The notes below the pieces were generated by a model. It saw only the letters and a list, made by a program, of their open reading frames with translations, searched no databases and was not told the DNA's origin. Positions 21,590 to 33,201 of a DNA stretch of 64,000 nucleotides are shown piece after piece. The position numbers and the translations under genes are program-made. The DNA comes from Nicotiana tabacum. Taxonomy: Eukaryota > Streptophyta > Magnoliopsida > Solanales > Solanaceae. Numbering within the stretch: the first letter of the stretch is position 1; every line of letters starts with the position of its first letter. The stretch covers positions 44,711,348 through 44,775,347 of the forward strand of contig NC_134102.1 of assembly GCF_000715075.1 (NCBI RefSeq), read 5' to 3'.

Positions 21590-22543
21590 TGGATGGGAAT
21601 AATACTTAAGTTACCTAAGAAGAGGTTAAAAAGGCATTGCCCTAAAGTAATATAGATTAATATCGCACTCGCAGACACAGGATGATCTATGCCAGAATCC
21701 AGCCACCCATGTTCCCTCAATTAATACAAATATAACCTGAAAATGACAAGCAACAAAACCTTACCCCAATCAGCTTTAGATTAAAGTCCAAAAACAAAAA
21801 AAAAGGGTGAGAGTGTAAATGTAGTGGATATTTACCTAGTGGCGTTGAAGGACACGATCGAGCTGTTCTGTGAAGAAGTTGAAAAAGATTCGGTGGATTT
21901 CGGAAGGGATCTCGCCGGTGACAATGGCGTCATTTTCTTCGACACGTACTCTACTGTGCCTTCAATCTCACACTCACCTACTTCTCAAGGTAAGCGAGCT
22001 CTCTTTCTCTATTCGAACAGAAAAGAATACACACACTCAAATATTGGTACCAATCAATTTATGATATACATGACTGTACATAGACTTTTGTCATGTAATC
22101 TGGTCAGTCTAATTAATTATGCAAAAGTATTATGATTTGATACAAACGTAGAACAGAGTAACTTCTTTCTCAATGAACGCACAAACGCGCCAAATTGCCA
22201 GAAGTTGTCCTCTTTCTGTATTGCGTTTACCAATACATAGATAGAATTGAGGGAAGAACCAATGATGTTATCTTTCACTGTTTTCTGGAGATTCGATTCT
22301 TCGCATTGGCTGGGCAACCTGCTGCCCAATGACAGTCAATGGGCTTGGGCCCTGGTAATGGGCTCGGACCTTTCACGAAAGTAATTTTTTAGGACAATGT
22401 CTTTTATGGTAAAATTTCGGGATAAATTCACAAATATACCTATAAAAGCCAAAATAAATTACACTTGCTCTACCCATTAAGAATAGAGTAAATTGGCCTT
22501 TTTGACTTTTTACAATGTTGAAATTACCTACCCATTCAATAAT
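21590..22543. other. Spacer between MITE copies; possible promoter and exon
   Basis: Mostly unrecognised. A cluster of TGGGCT/GGGCCC/GGGCTC words at 22335-22372 resembles site II (TCP-bound) elements of plant promoters and could belong to a minus-strand gene start (see 21836-21933). Otherwise no gene. Confidence 0.4.
21836..21933 (-). other. Possible first coding exon of an unrecognised gene
   Basis: Minus-strand ATG at 21933 in a favourable AAAATG context opens 32 codons, Ser-rich (SPARSLPKSTESF), with balanced base use unlike the AT-rich surroundings, and ends at AG followed by GTAAAT, a good donor. I do not recognise the peptide and could not find a convincing second exon downstream before MITE copy 1. 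The plus strand is also open here, so this may be a decayed gene fragment or chance. Confidence 0.25.
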
Positions 22544-23590
22544 CGGCAAAGGGCCAAATATACTCTTGTACTTTCGAAAATGGTCTAAGAATAATCTCTC
22601 GTTATACTATTTGGTTATCTATACACCTGCCGTCATACTTTGGGTTCAAATATACCACTCATTTAAACAGATATACACGTGTCATCGTCCTATTGACCAA
22701 TCTTTAAATATCTCCTAATTAATTAAAAAGACCCATTACCCATACCCCAAAAGCAATTTTCTAAAGCATTTTTTTTTTATGTAAAAACTTTAAAAAACTG
22801 ATTTTTTTTTACTAAAAACTGAAAAAAACGAAAATATTTTTTTTTCCAGTTTTTACAAAAAAACTGCTTTAAAAAAAATAAAAAATATTTTCTAAAATAA
22901 TGCTTTTGTAAAAACTGAAAAGCAATTTTCTAAAGCAATGTTTTTGTAAAATCTGAAAAAAATTGAATATTTTTTTACTAAAAACTTAAAAAATCAAAAA
23001 TATTTTTTTCCAGTTTTTAGAAAAATATTGCTTTTAAAAAAACTGAAATATAATTTTTAAAGCAATTTGTTTTGTAAAAACTAAAAAAAAAAAATTGAAA
23101 AGTAATTTTCTAAAGCAATGTTTTTGTAAAAACTGAAAAAATAAATATATTATTTTTTTCAGTTTTTAGTTAAAAAAATTTTAGTTTTTTTCAGTTTTTA
23201 ATTGCTTTAGAAAATTGCTTTTCAGTTTTTACAAAAATATTATTTTAGAAAATATTTTTTAGTTTTTGTTAAAGTAGTTTTTTTGTAAAAATTGGAAAAA
23301 AAATATTTTCATTTTTTTCAGTTTTTAGTAAAAAAAAAAATAATAATCAATTTTTACAAAAAAAAATTGCTTTAGAAAATTGCTTTTCGTGTATGGGTAA
23401 TCGGTCTTTTTAATTAATTAGGAGATATTTAGAATTGGCCAATAGGACGATGACACGTGTCCCTCCGTTTAAATGAGGGGTATATTTGAACCCAAAGTAT
23501 GACTACAAGGGTATAGATAACCCAATAGTATAACGAGGAGTATTCTTAGACCATTTTCGAAAGTATATGAGTATATTTGGACCTTCGCCG
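22544..23590. mobile_element. Foldback MULE-type MITE, copy 2 (1047 bp)
   Basis: Same family as the copy at 20354: it starts CGGCAAAGGGCC and ends GGACCTTCGCCG, with long terminal inverted repeats and the same AAAACTG/CAGTTTT interior. Perfect 9-bp target duplications TTCAATAAT lie at 22535-22543 and 23591-23599. CACGTG occurs in both arms (22676-22681 and 23454-23459). No coding capacity. Confidence 0.92.
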
Positions 23591-23619
23591 TTCAATAATT
23601 ACCATTATACATATTTTAG

Positions 23620-23830
23620 TCCCCTTCTTTTCTTTCTTTTTTTATTTTTATTTTTATTTTTATTTTTTTATCTTTCTCTTTTCGTTCCTTTTTCTCCTTT
23701 TCTTCTCTATTTCCATTTTTTTCTCCTTTTCTTTTTTCTTTCTCTTTTTTTTCCTTTCTTTTTTCTCTTTTTCTAATTTCATTCATGTTTTTGCTCCTTT
23801 TTCTTTTTTTCATTTATTCTTTATTTTCTC
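23620..23830. repeat. Pyrimidine-rich low-complexity tract
   Basis: About 200 bp of almost pure C/T on the plus strand with (TTTTTA)n at 23640-23668. It gives long artificial frames rich in Phe or Lys; no gene. Confidence 0.9.
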
Positions 23831-24109
23831 TATACCAATAAAAACGATAACTTATACAATATACTTTTTTTTTTTTACTTTTTCTCTATATTTGATAAAA
23901 ATTAAGTCAAAGAGTATTTTTTTACTTTTTTTTCTCTATATAAAGTATAGTATGCCTTTTATCTTTATTTTTTACTGTGCTAAATGTGTGTATTGCAAAT
24001 ATTTCTGGCGATATTATATCAAATGGTATAGTAGTATAAAGAAATAATATATTAGTCTAATAAAATAACTTATTAGTACTTAATATTATTGTTAAATATT
24101 TTATACAAT

Positions 24110-24950
24110 AGTATACTAGCACCGTATATAAATATACCAAATATGTATATTATTATTTTATGTTTATTCCTATACCTACTTGTAATATAGTGAATAGTAC
24201 CTACATGGAACTCCATCAAACACTTCATTTAAGAAAAAAATATTAAAAAGTACGAGAATTTCGTTGAAAATTTAAAAAGTAGCCTAGTTGGAAACTTCAA
24301 AAAATTTGAAAAAGATTCCAATTATAATTGTATATTGTTATATTATACTGTATACTATAATAATATACTGTTGTAATAAACTTCATCCAAAAAAAAAAAA
24401 ATACTGTTGTAATAAATTGTATACTATTGAATTATATATTGTATACTAAAATGGTATACAATATATTAAAATGGTATCTTGTGTGTTTTTGTTCAATATC
24501 TAAATTCTCTTTAAAATTGCCTTCAAAGTTTTAACACAATTTTCATATTGGGTAAGACAATAGCATCCCTAGCAACAACAACAACTACACTTCAGTCCAA
24601 ATCAAGTTGGGGTCGGTAAAATGAATTCTCAATAGTATACCCAAATGATATACAAATATATCAAATAGGTATATTACTATTTTATGTGTATTCGTACACC
24701 TGCTTTTGGTATAGTCAATAATATCTTCATGAAACTCCATCAAACACCTCGTTTAAGAAAACATTCGAAAAACATGAGAACTCCATTGAAAATTTGAAAA
24801 AGGATTCAATTGAGAATTTAAATTTTTTAAAAAAGACTAAATTATAACAATATACTGTTAGATTATATGATATACTATAATAGTATATTGTTGGAATTCA
24901 TTCTATATTGTTGAATTAAATATCGTATACCAAATGTTATACAATATTCA
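24110..24950. repeat. Imperfect about 330-bp direct duplication
   Basis: The segment 24110-24440 is echoed at 24637-24950: shared words include ATACCAAATATGTATATTA-like text, GAAACTCCATCAAACAC (24209; 24731) and AACAATATACTG-like ends with ATACTATAATA. The copies are well diverged. Between them (24568-24625) is AACAACAACAACTACACTTCAGTC followed by AAGTTGGGGTCGG-type text, a motif I associate with dispersed plant SINE-like repeats, family uncertain. Confidence 0.65.
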
Positions 24951-24953
24951 AAA

Positions 24954-26015
24954 CGGCAAAGGGCCAAATATACCCCTGTACTTTCGAAAATGGTCTAAGA
25001 ATACCCCTCGTTATACTATAGGGTTATCTATACCTCTGTAGTCATACTTTGGGTTCAAATATACCCCTAATTTAAACGGAGGGACACGTGTCATCGTCCT
25101 GTTGGCCAATTCTAATTATCTCCTAATTAATTAAAAAGACCCATTACCCATACCTGAAAAGCAATTTTCTAAAGCAATTTTTTTTTGTAAAAACTTTAAA
25201 AAACTGATTTTTTTAAACTAAAAACTGAAAAAAACGAAAATATTTTTTTTCAAGTTTTTACAAAAAAACTGCTTTAAAAAAACTGAAAAATATTTTCTTA
25301 AACAATATTTTTGTAAAAACTGAAAAGCAATTTTCTAAAGCATTGTTTTTGTAAAAATTGGAAAAAACTGAATGTTTTTTTACTAAAAACTGAAAAAATC
25401 GAAAATATTTTTTTCCAGTTTTTAGAAAAATATTGCTTTAAAAAAAACTGAAAAATAATTTTTGAAGCAAGTTTTTTTGTAAAAACTAAAAAAAAGAAAA
25501 ACTGAAAAGCAATGTTTTTGTAAAAATTGAAAAAACAAATATTTTTTTTTTTCAGTTTTTACTTAAAAAAATTTCAGTTTTTTCCAGTTTTTAAATATTT
25601 CAGTTTTTTCTAGTTTTTAATTGCTTTAGAAAATTACTTTTCAGTTTTTACAAAAATATTATTTTAGAAAATATTTTTCAGTTTTTTTTAAAGCAGTTTT
25701 TTTGTAAAAACTGGGGAAAAAATATTTTCATTTTTTCCAGTTTTTAGTATAAAAAAACAATTCAGTTTTTTCCAATTTTTACAAAAAAAAAATTGTTTTA
25801 GAAAATTGCTTTTCGGGTATGAGTAATGAGTCTTTTTAATTAATTAGGAGATATTTAGAATTGGCCAATAGGACGATGGCACGTGTCCCTCCGTTTAAAT
25901 GTGGGGTATATTTGAACCCAAAGTATGACTGCAGGGGTATAGATAACCCAATAGTATAACGAGGGTATTCTTAGACCATTTTCGAAAGTACATGGGTATA
26001 TTTGGACCTTCGCTG
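24954..26015. mobile_element. Foldback MULE-type MITE, copy 3 (1062 bp)
   Basis: Starts CGGCAAAGGGCC; the right end GGACCTTCGCTG has one change from the family end. The outer arms (about 24954-25170 and 25805-26015) are inverted copies with few differences by eye. Perfect 9-bp target duplications TATTCAAAA lie at 24945-24953 and 26016-26024. CACGTG occurs in both arms (25085-25090, 25880-25885). The element is inserted inside the older duplicated AT-rich repeat. Confidence 0.92.
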
Positions 26016-26667
26016 TATTCAAAAATAGTATATTATGTTCTTTGTGCAACATCAATAAAACTCTTCGAATTTGACTCAAAAATTTCGACCCAAAATCCAC
26101 AAATAGATTCCAAAATCTCCATCAAATTGACTCAAAATTGACTCACAACCTCCAATCTATATTTCGACCACACCCCATAAAAATTGGATCAAAATAACTA
26201 TAAACTCAACAAATTCAATTTATGAGTTTCAAGCTTCAAGGTCCATTAATGGTAGATTTAATTTTTCTTACAAAAAATCTTCAAAAATTAGTGTTAAACA
26301 CAATTTCTGCATCAAAAAATAACATTCAATTCAACAAATTCCAACAACAAAAAAACTTCGAACGCACACGAAAATTTAGACTTGAAACTTTGAACTCATA
26401 CATATGAATTTTTTTTTTTTTCCTTCAGATCTAGAATTTTGACCTCGATTTGTAACGGTTTTGGCCTTAATCCAATTCAAAAATGGAGAATGAATTGATG
26501 AAAAATGTTCAATGGACACATAAATCCTATTATAAGATGAGAAAGATAGATGAAAATATTTATTTATACTTGAGAAGACAATGAAAATAAGGAAATATGA
26601 AGCAAGTGCTAGTCTTCTCCTTTGAATGCTAGGGTTAGTGTTTAGTAATGATAGTGGTTATAAATTA
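26016..26667. other. Gene-free AT-rich sequence
   Basis: Repeated TTGACTCAAAA words at 26070-26150; no gene or known element recognised. Confidence 0.5.
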
Positions 26668-26669
26668 TA

Positions 26670-26929
26670 CTCCCTCCGGTCCATAATAAGTAACTTTTTG
26701 GATGTTTTCACACAGATTAAGAAATCCACCTTTTAACATTAATTAGCAATAAAATTTACCATATTAACCTTAACTATCACTTCATATAAACACCTCTAAC
26801 TCCAACATTATTTACTCCAAGGGCAATGTAGGAAAAAAATAATTACTTCATTCTTGAAATCTGAAAAAATTACTTATTTTGGACCACAAAGAAAAGGCTA
26901 AAAAATCACTTATTATGGACCGGAGGGAG
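26670..26929. mobile_element. Stowaway MITE (260 bp)
   Basis: Perfect inverted ends of 22 bases (CTCCCTCCGGTCCATAATAA... and its inverse) are flanked by TA on both sides (26668-26669, 26930-26931). This is the Tc1/mariner-derived Stowaway signature. It is non-coding and non-autonomous. Confidence 0.93.
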
Positions 26930-26931
26930 TA

Positions 26932-29560
26932 ATAAAAAAGCCGGGTAATTAATTTGGGAAAAATAAGTATAAATTGAAATAAGTAACATTTAAGATAGTA
27001 AAAACAGGTAGTTCTTTTGAATTGAATTGGTATTTGGGGTAGATTATCCTTTGTGTCAGTTGTTTAGTAAATGATTCTTTTTTATTTCCTAAAGGGTAAT
27101 TTCTCAAGGGCTATATTTGCAATTTTTTAAACTAGGGCTAAAATCTAAAACTATGACCTAAAAAAGAATATTTGCGTAATCAACCTTTTTATGATAGTCA
27201 TTTTTTTTTATGTCTAGTTTGCCAGCATAAAAAAGGAAAAAAAGAGTTCCCTCACTTATGTACGAAATTCATTTTACTCACAACTATCTTGACTTTGAAT
27301 TTTATATCATTTGTTTCAACCAACATTAATAGTCAATATTTTTAATTGAAACATTATCCAATTTGCTAATATCTATTGATCTTTAATATACTTTTAAAAA
27401 AATATTTTTACTCACCAACATAATATTAGAAAATATTTTTAGGAAAATATTGTTCATGATAAATGTTCTTAAAAAAAATCTCATGGGAAATTGGCTTTCG
27501 TCTAGCAAATCAAACACATACGGAAACAATAAATCCTTAGGGACCTTAATTTCTTAAGATTAAACTTTTCTTTTTAAAATATTTTCCCCAATTTTTAGTA
27601 TGTTTTGCTAAATATATCTAATTAATATCATTAGTAGAATTCTTAATTTAGTTTGAGAAATATTATTAGTAGAATTCTTAGTGTAGTTTGAACTATTTTA
27701 GCCTTTCCTTGTAAAATTGGGATAATTGACATTAACTTCAAATGAAAATAATTGTAAGAGTTAAATAGTGTTTCATAAAACGAGACGGAGAGAATGATAG
27801 TAGATATTATATACAAAAAGAGATTTTAACACTGTAGAGCAAATATATAAAACTATTTAAATAAATGGCATAACCTTTGATTTTTTTTCAAAATTGACAG
27901 ATTTATTTACTTTTATGGCATATTCTAATAGTACTTACGGTTAATGATAGACCACTAATTTAGGAATTAGTTTATAATCTTATAAATACATATTCATTTC
28001 TCTTTCATCCTCATTAATATATTTTCGTTTCTCTATTAATAAATATAGAAAAGTGCTTGACAATAGGGACGGCTAGATGACCACCATACAGGTTTGGTTT
28101 GTATTTTAGTTCTTTCTTACTATTTATAATTGATTATTAGATAATTTTAAACAAAAAATAGTTACTCGATCAAAATAATGACTTTGAGTATATAATTTAT
28201 TTAATATATATATCTGATATTCCCTTCGAATTCACCATAAATCTAATTTCTCTTGCGACTGCTATTCTCAATTTTTTGAAATTCTTAACCTAATTTCTTA
28301 ATCTTTATTATACCATGTATATTTTTATTATACTATGAATATCTTTATTATACCATGTATATAATTACATATGCGCACATAAATAAACAAATGCATATGT
28401 ACGTTATACCATTATTATAATGTGTATATAATTATTACACACTTAATAAGAAAAACAAATCTACAATATACCCTTCATACATGATATAATATAATTATAT
28501 ATATTTATACATAACTAAACAAATACTAATTTATGATATACCATTATTATGTCGTGTATATAATTTTCTACGCATACTAAATTAACAACCACAAACCTAC
28601 ACTATACTCATAATATACTAATTCACTTAATTGGAAGTTCAAGGAAATGCCTTCAATGGTGGAGATTATTTTGTGTCTTCCTTTGATGGTATGTCTAGTT
28701 TTTTGAAGACTGGAGTTTTTTTTTTCTTTCGGTTTTTGTTTGAAAAAACGGAGATCATATGTAGAAGGTTATCATTGGGGAGTTTAATTAGGAGAGAAAT
28801 TATGAGATTTATTGGGATTTGATTGACTATCAGATGGAAACTGCTACTAATATAATATTTTTATTGCCTTATTTGTTATTCAATAAATGATGCTAAGATT
28901 CTGTAGATATTTTTAAAATCTTGTCTAGTTATAAAAGTGTCTCATACAAAAAAGTGTCTAAGTATCCATTTCATGCAGTTAAGGTTGTAGCTGTTATCTA
29001 TGACAAAATTAAAGATTTGTTAAAAAGTTATTGAATATAGCCACACACAAGTATATTGTGATTATCTTATACTAAAAAAAAGATGTATACTTTGATTATT
29101 GTTATTGCCATGGCTCACGACTTCCATGCGTCGATGCACTGTAACTTTATAAATAAGAATCATGACGTACAAAAAAATTAAACATTTAGCTTGAAGCAAT
29201 CTAACAACTTAGCTTGAAGATAGTTCCACCAATACCAAGTCTCCTTGTGAAACAAAAAGATTTTAGTAACAACGCACAACCTTTTTTTATATTTCAACAT
29301 ATTCTGATCACGAACAAAGCCCTCCTTCCGTTTCATTTTATTTGACGATGTTTGACTAGGCAACTAGTTTTCTTTTTTCCCTTAAGAAAAGAAAGAATAT
29401 TTGTATGCAATGTTCCTGTGGTTGTTAAATATGCTAATTTGCAACTGCAAAAGCAAATCAGAGAAACTGTTTAATTAAATTGTCTAGACAGAGGAAGATA
29501 AGTTCTTCAAGGCTGGGAAATTGTAACTTTTTACTTGCATACCAGATTTAGCTCTCCCTT
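26932..29560. other. Long gene-free AT-rich region
   Basis: Holds isolated Stowaway-type ends (GAGACGGAGAGAAT at 27781-27794; CCTCCTTCCGTTTCATTTTA at 29321-29340), three imperfect repeats of TTATTATACCATGTATAT (28304-28360), and otherwise simple AT-rich text. The 63-codon frame at 28631 shows no protein features. Confidence 0.5.
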
Positions 29561-29574
29561 GCACGACTAACCAA

Positions 29575-29580
29575 TATATA
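29575..29580 (+). promoter_or_regulatory. Probable TATA box of the VPS62-like gene
   Basis: TATATA in the text CCAATATATAGTC, 64-69 bases before the proposed start codon, giving a leader of about 35-40 nt. No other candidate lies closer apart from ATATATATTG at 29623. Confidence 0.4.
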
Positions 29581-29643
29581 GTCTTAGCTAATGTGGGAAT
29601 TTCAGTCTGATTCTCTCTTCACAATATATATTGTCTGCAGAAT

Positions 29644-31643
29644 ATGCTTGTTGTCTCTTGCATTATTTTAGTCTCAGCGCTTCCTTTAAGAATGAGTTGT
29701 TCAAGTCTTCCCTTCAAAGATTCAACCATGGGAAGCAACTTAAATGCAACTTCTTTGCTGGATAATGTTTCAAGAAAGAACAGCATGTCAATCCCAATTC
29801 ATACTCACTTTCAGCTTCCTTCTCCATTGCCCAGGTGGCCTTCAGGTATTTTCTCTTCGTCGATATAGTATTCCTTCCATTTTACTACCCATCTTGTCCT
29901 GATTAGTATTCGATCACTTGTTTCTTGTCGTCGATATATTCTTTCACTATTTCAATTTTCAAATAATATACTTCAGTATTTGCAAATATTGCTGTGAAAT
30001 TTGAGATGCTGGTGAAATAATATACTTCAATGGTTTCTGCTCACAGTTATCAACTTTCACAAATCTTTTTTTAAGTGAAGTTCATGTCAAAACACAGTTT
30101 TTTTGAAATTTCAGGTGAAGGCTTTGCAAGTGGAGTCATTGATCTTGGAGGATTACTTGTGTCCCAAGTATCGTTGTTAACTAAAGTTTGGGCTACCCAT
30201 GAAGGTGGACCAGATAATCTTGGAGCTACGTTTTTTGAACCATCAAATTTACCAAATGGATTCTTTATGCTTGGTTCCTATAGCCAACCTAACAATATGC
30301 CCCTTTTCGGATGGATTCTTGCTGGAAAAGATACATCAGGAGGTGCCCTAAAGATGCCATCTGATTACGCGCTAGTATGGAGTAGTCAGAAGTTGAAAAT
30401 TAATCAGGACGGTGTTGGCTATATCTGGCTGCCAATACCTCCTGAGGGCTATAAAGCCATAGGCCATGTTGTCACGACCTCGCCTCAGAAGCCTTCTCTG
30501 GATAAAGTCCGTTGTGTTCGTGCTGATCTTACCGATGTATCTGAAAGTCATGATTGGATTTGGGGCACCAATGGCTTGAATGTTTACTCTTCAAGACCTA
30601 GAGACAGGGGAACACAAGCTTTAGGAGTGTCAACAGGTGCTTTTATGGCTCAGAACAATGGAGCTGCAGACTCACTAGCTTGTTTAAAAAATGTCAAAGC
30701 TAATTTATCTGCTATGCCAAATTTGAACCAAGTTAAAGCTTTGGTTCAAGCATACTCTCCATTGATTTACTTTCATCCTAATGAAGAGTTCTACCCCTCA
30801 TCAGTAACTTGGTTTTTCCAGAATGGAGCATTATTATACACCAAAGGACAAGAATCTTCACCGGTTGGTATTCAGCCAACAGGTTCAAATCTTCCCCAAG
30901 GTGGTTCGAATGATGGTGCTTACTGGTTGGACCTCCCAAGTGATAATGCAGCAAAAGCTAATGTCAAGAGAGGAGATTTGCTGGGTGCCACAGCCTACTT
31001 ACACATTAAACCAATGTTTGGCGCAACGTGTACTGATATTGCTGTGTGGCTATTTTACCCTTTCAATGGCGCTGCAAAGGCTAAACTCGAGTTCATGACT
31101 ATTTCATTGGGAAAAATTGGAGAGCACGTTGGCGATTGGGAGCATGTTACATTGAGGATTAGCAACTTCAATGGAGAGTTACAAGGCGTATACTTGTCGG
31201 AACACAGTGGAGGCATTTGGGTAAGTACTTCGCAGCTTGAATTCCAAAATGGTAACAAACCTGTGGTGTATTCATCGTTGCACGGACACGCTGCTTATCC
31301 GAAACCAGGACAGAATTTGCAAGGCAGTGGAGATGTAGGAATCAGAAATGATACAGGAAAGGGGAAGTTGATGGATACAGGAGGAAATTTCTTAGTAGTT
31401 GGTGCAGAATACTTGGGTACAACTATAGTGGAGCCACCTTGGCTAAATTATGCAAGGGAATGGGGTCCTAAAATCAGCTATGATATATCAAAAGAGCTCA
31501 ACAAAGTAGAGAGATTTATGCCTGGGAAACTTAAGAGGGCTGTTGAGAAAATTGTGAGAAGCCTACCAAATGAGGTATTGGGTGAGCAAGGACCAACTGG
31601 TCCAAAGTTTAAAGACATGTGGAATGGTGATGAAAGAGGTTGA
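29644..31643 (+). CDS. VPS62-family (DUF946) protein, two exons, 576 aa
   Basis: Exons 29644-29845 and 30115-31643 join in frame (TTCAG/GTATTT donor, ATTTCAG acceptor). The protein has the plant DUF946/Vps62 layout: PLPRWPSG just before the junction (about residues 61-68), then GFASGVIDLGG, KVWATHEGGPDNLG, GYIWLPIPPEGYKAIGHV, YSPLIYFHPNEEFYPSSV, GATAYLHIKP, WLFYPFNG, HVGDWEHVTLRI and SLHGHAAYPKPG, ending with NEVLGEQGPTGPKFKDMW. Length is normal for the family and there are no breaks. Yeast Vps62 is linked to vacuolar protein targeting; the role of the plant proteins is not settled. The first 15 residues are hydrophobic (LVVSCIILVSALPL), and Met17 or Met29 are alternative starts. A MITE begins 6 bp after the stop codon. 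Confidence 0.92.
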
Positions 31644-31649
31644 ACATTA

Positions 31650-31840
31650 CTCTCTCCAATCCAAAATAAGTGTCATCTAAGATTTGTCACATCCACTAAT
31701 TAAAAAAAAAAACTTTGATTTAAATTACCATTTATCTCTCCTCATATTTTTTAGATCATTGGTTAGAGCGAGGCTAAATTTGAAAAAAGTTGTTAATGCT
31801 TATTTTGGATCAAATTGATACTTATTTGGACAGGAAGGAG
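31650..31840. mobile_element. Stowaway-like MITE in the VPS62 3' UTR (191 bp)
   Basis: Left end CTCTCTCCAATCCAAAATAA and right end TTATTTGGACAGGAAGGAG are imperfect inverted repeats, flanked by TA (31648-31649, 31841-31842). It begins six bases after the stop codon at 31641-31643, so the transcript most likely carries it. Confidence 0.8.
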
Positions 31841-31842
31841 TA

Positions 31843-32906
31843 ACATAATTCAGATATTTAAATATTGATCAAAAGGTATTGGCTTTTCCCATGTGTTTTT
31901 TCACAATTCTTTTGAGCAATTGCATTATCAACCAGCCATTTATTTTACAACTAAGTGACTTTGTGGTAACCCAGTGACTACAGATAATCTAATTAAGATC
32001 TTCCTCAGAAGTAACCCCCCCCTAAATTACAATGATGGGGATGATGTTCCCGAGTCCTGGCACCTTTTGTAATAAATTTTATTCTTTAGATCCTTTAGTT
32101 CAAAATTCAGAATTGTTTTAGCAAGAAGCAAAAGCTTGATAGATTGGCAATTAACAATAAGCCCTACACAAACCAAAAAAGGGACTCGTCGACAGGTTAT
32201 TTTGGTAACGTGAAATGGAGTAAGTATAAGGAGTTTTCTTTTTTCCATCCTTTCACTAATAACTAATATAATGGGGATTTTTTTTAATTTTGGACATAGA
32301 TGTGGTTAAAACATATTTGCATCGAGTGTTAAGTGATAAATATACTTAAAGTGAAAATGTGCATTTATAAATTAACTATGATTTACTGTTAACTATACTA
32401 GAAGACATGTGTCACGTATTTATAGATTTAGTGTAAATATCTAATGCATGTATATTTACAGTCATATCTGAAAATTGAATTATTTAACCCTTGATAAAGT
32501 ATCATGGAAAGTAAACGCGAACACGTTATATAGATTGGGAATATTAGGATTTTTTTCTTGGCCATTCGTTAGGAGGAAATAGATTTTGTACTTTTCGATT
32601 CCTTTATGAGAATTAAGCACCAATCCTTTAAATTTATTGCCACAAAGATTTCTCTTATCTGTTGGTCTATCACTAACATGCATGTTGTGGAGAATTAAAG
32701 TTAAATCTTACTATTTTTGTCAGTAATAATATGAACAGAAAGAAGTAAGTAATTAACGTTAACGTTTTTAATACCTTTTAGCATTTTTCCTAAAATGTTA
32801 TTGTCAATTAGTTATTTGTCACTAGTCACTACACGTTTGTTGGTCATGAACAAGTTTCTTCTAAGATGCAAGCAATATAATACTTTAGGAACTTGATTAT
32901 TGACGT
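31843..32906. other. Gene-free spacer downstream of VPS62
   Basis: AT-rich; no gene, RNA or repeat boundary recognised. Confidence 0.5.
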
Positions 32907-33084
32907 CTTCTAAAACTAATGAAGTGTTAAAGAGAAGAAACATATTGAACCAATTTGAGATCATCTTCTAAAACTAATGAAGTGTTAAAGAGAAGAAACA
33001 TATTGAACCAATTTGAGATCATCTTCTAAAACTAGCAAAGTGTTAAAGAGAAGCTAAGAAACATATTGAACCGATTTGAGAAGT
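32907..33084. repeat. 58-bp tandem repeat, three units
   Basis: Units start CTTCTAAAACTA at 32907, 32965 and 33023. The first two are identical or nearly so; the third has several changes and a short insertion (GCTAA). Confidence 0.92.
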
Positions 33085-33201
33085 GATCGTTGTAGTTTAG
33101 CTATTAGATAAATCTCTTAAGTTATGATAATAATAAAAAGAGTACTCAAGTTTGGTTTCCAATTTCCAAGCACCACTACGGTTTCAGAAACATGTTTTAT
33201 A

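Noticed and set aside
21824..22135. Plus-strand 103-codon frame
   Set aside because: Overlaps the candidate minus-strand exon and shows no domain; beyond 21990 it is AT-rich filler. Neither strand is proven.
23577..24047. 156-codon Phe-rich frame and its Lys/Glu-rich opposite-strand frame
   Set aside because: Both come from the C/T-rich low-complexity tract and begin inside the end of MITE copy 2.
28631..28822. 63-codon plus-strand frame
   Set aside because: Poly-Phe from a T run, no homology recognised, no gene structure around it.
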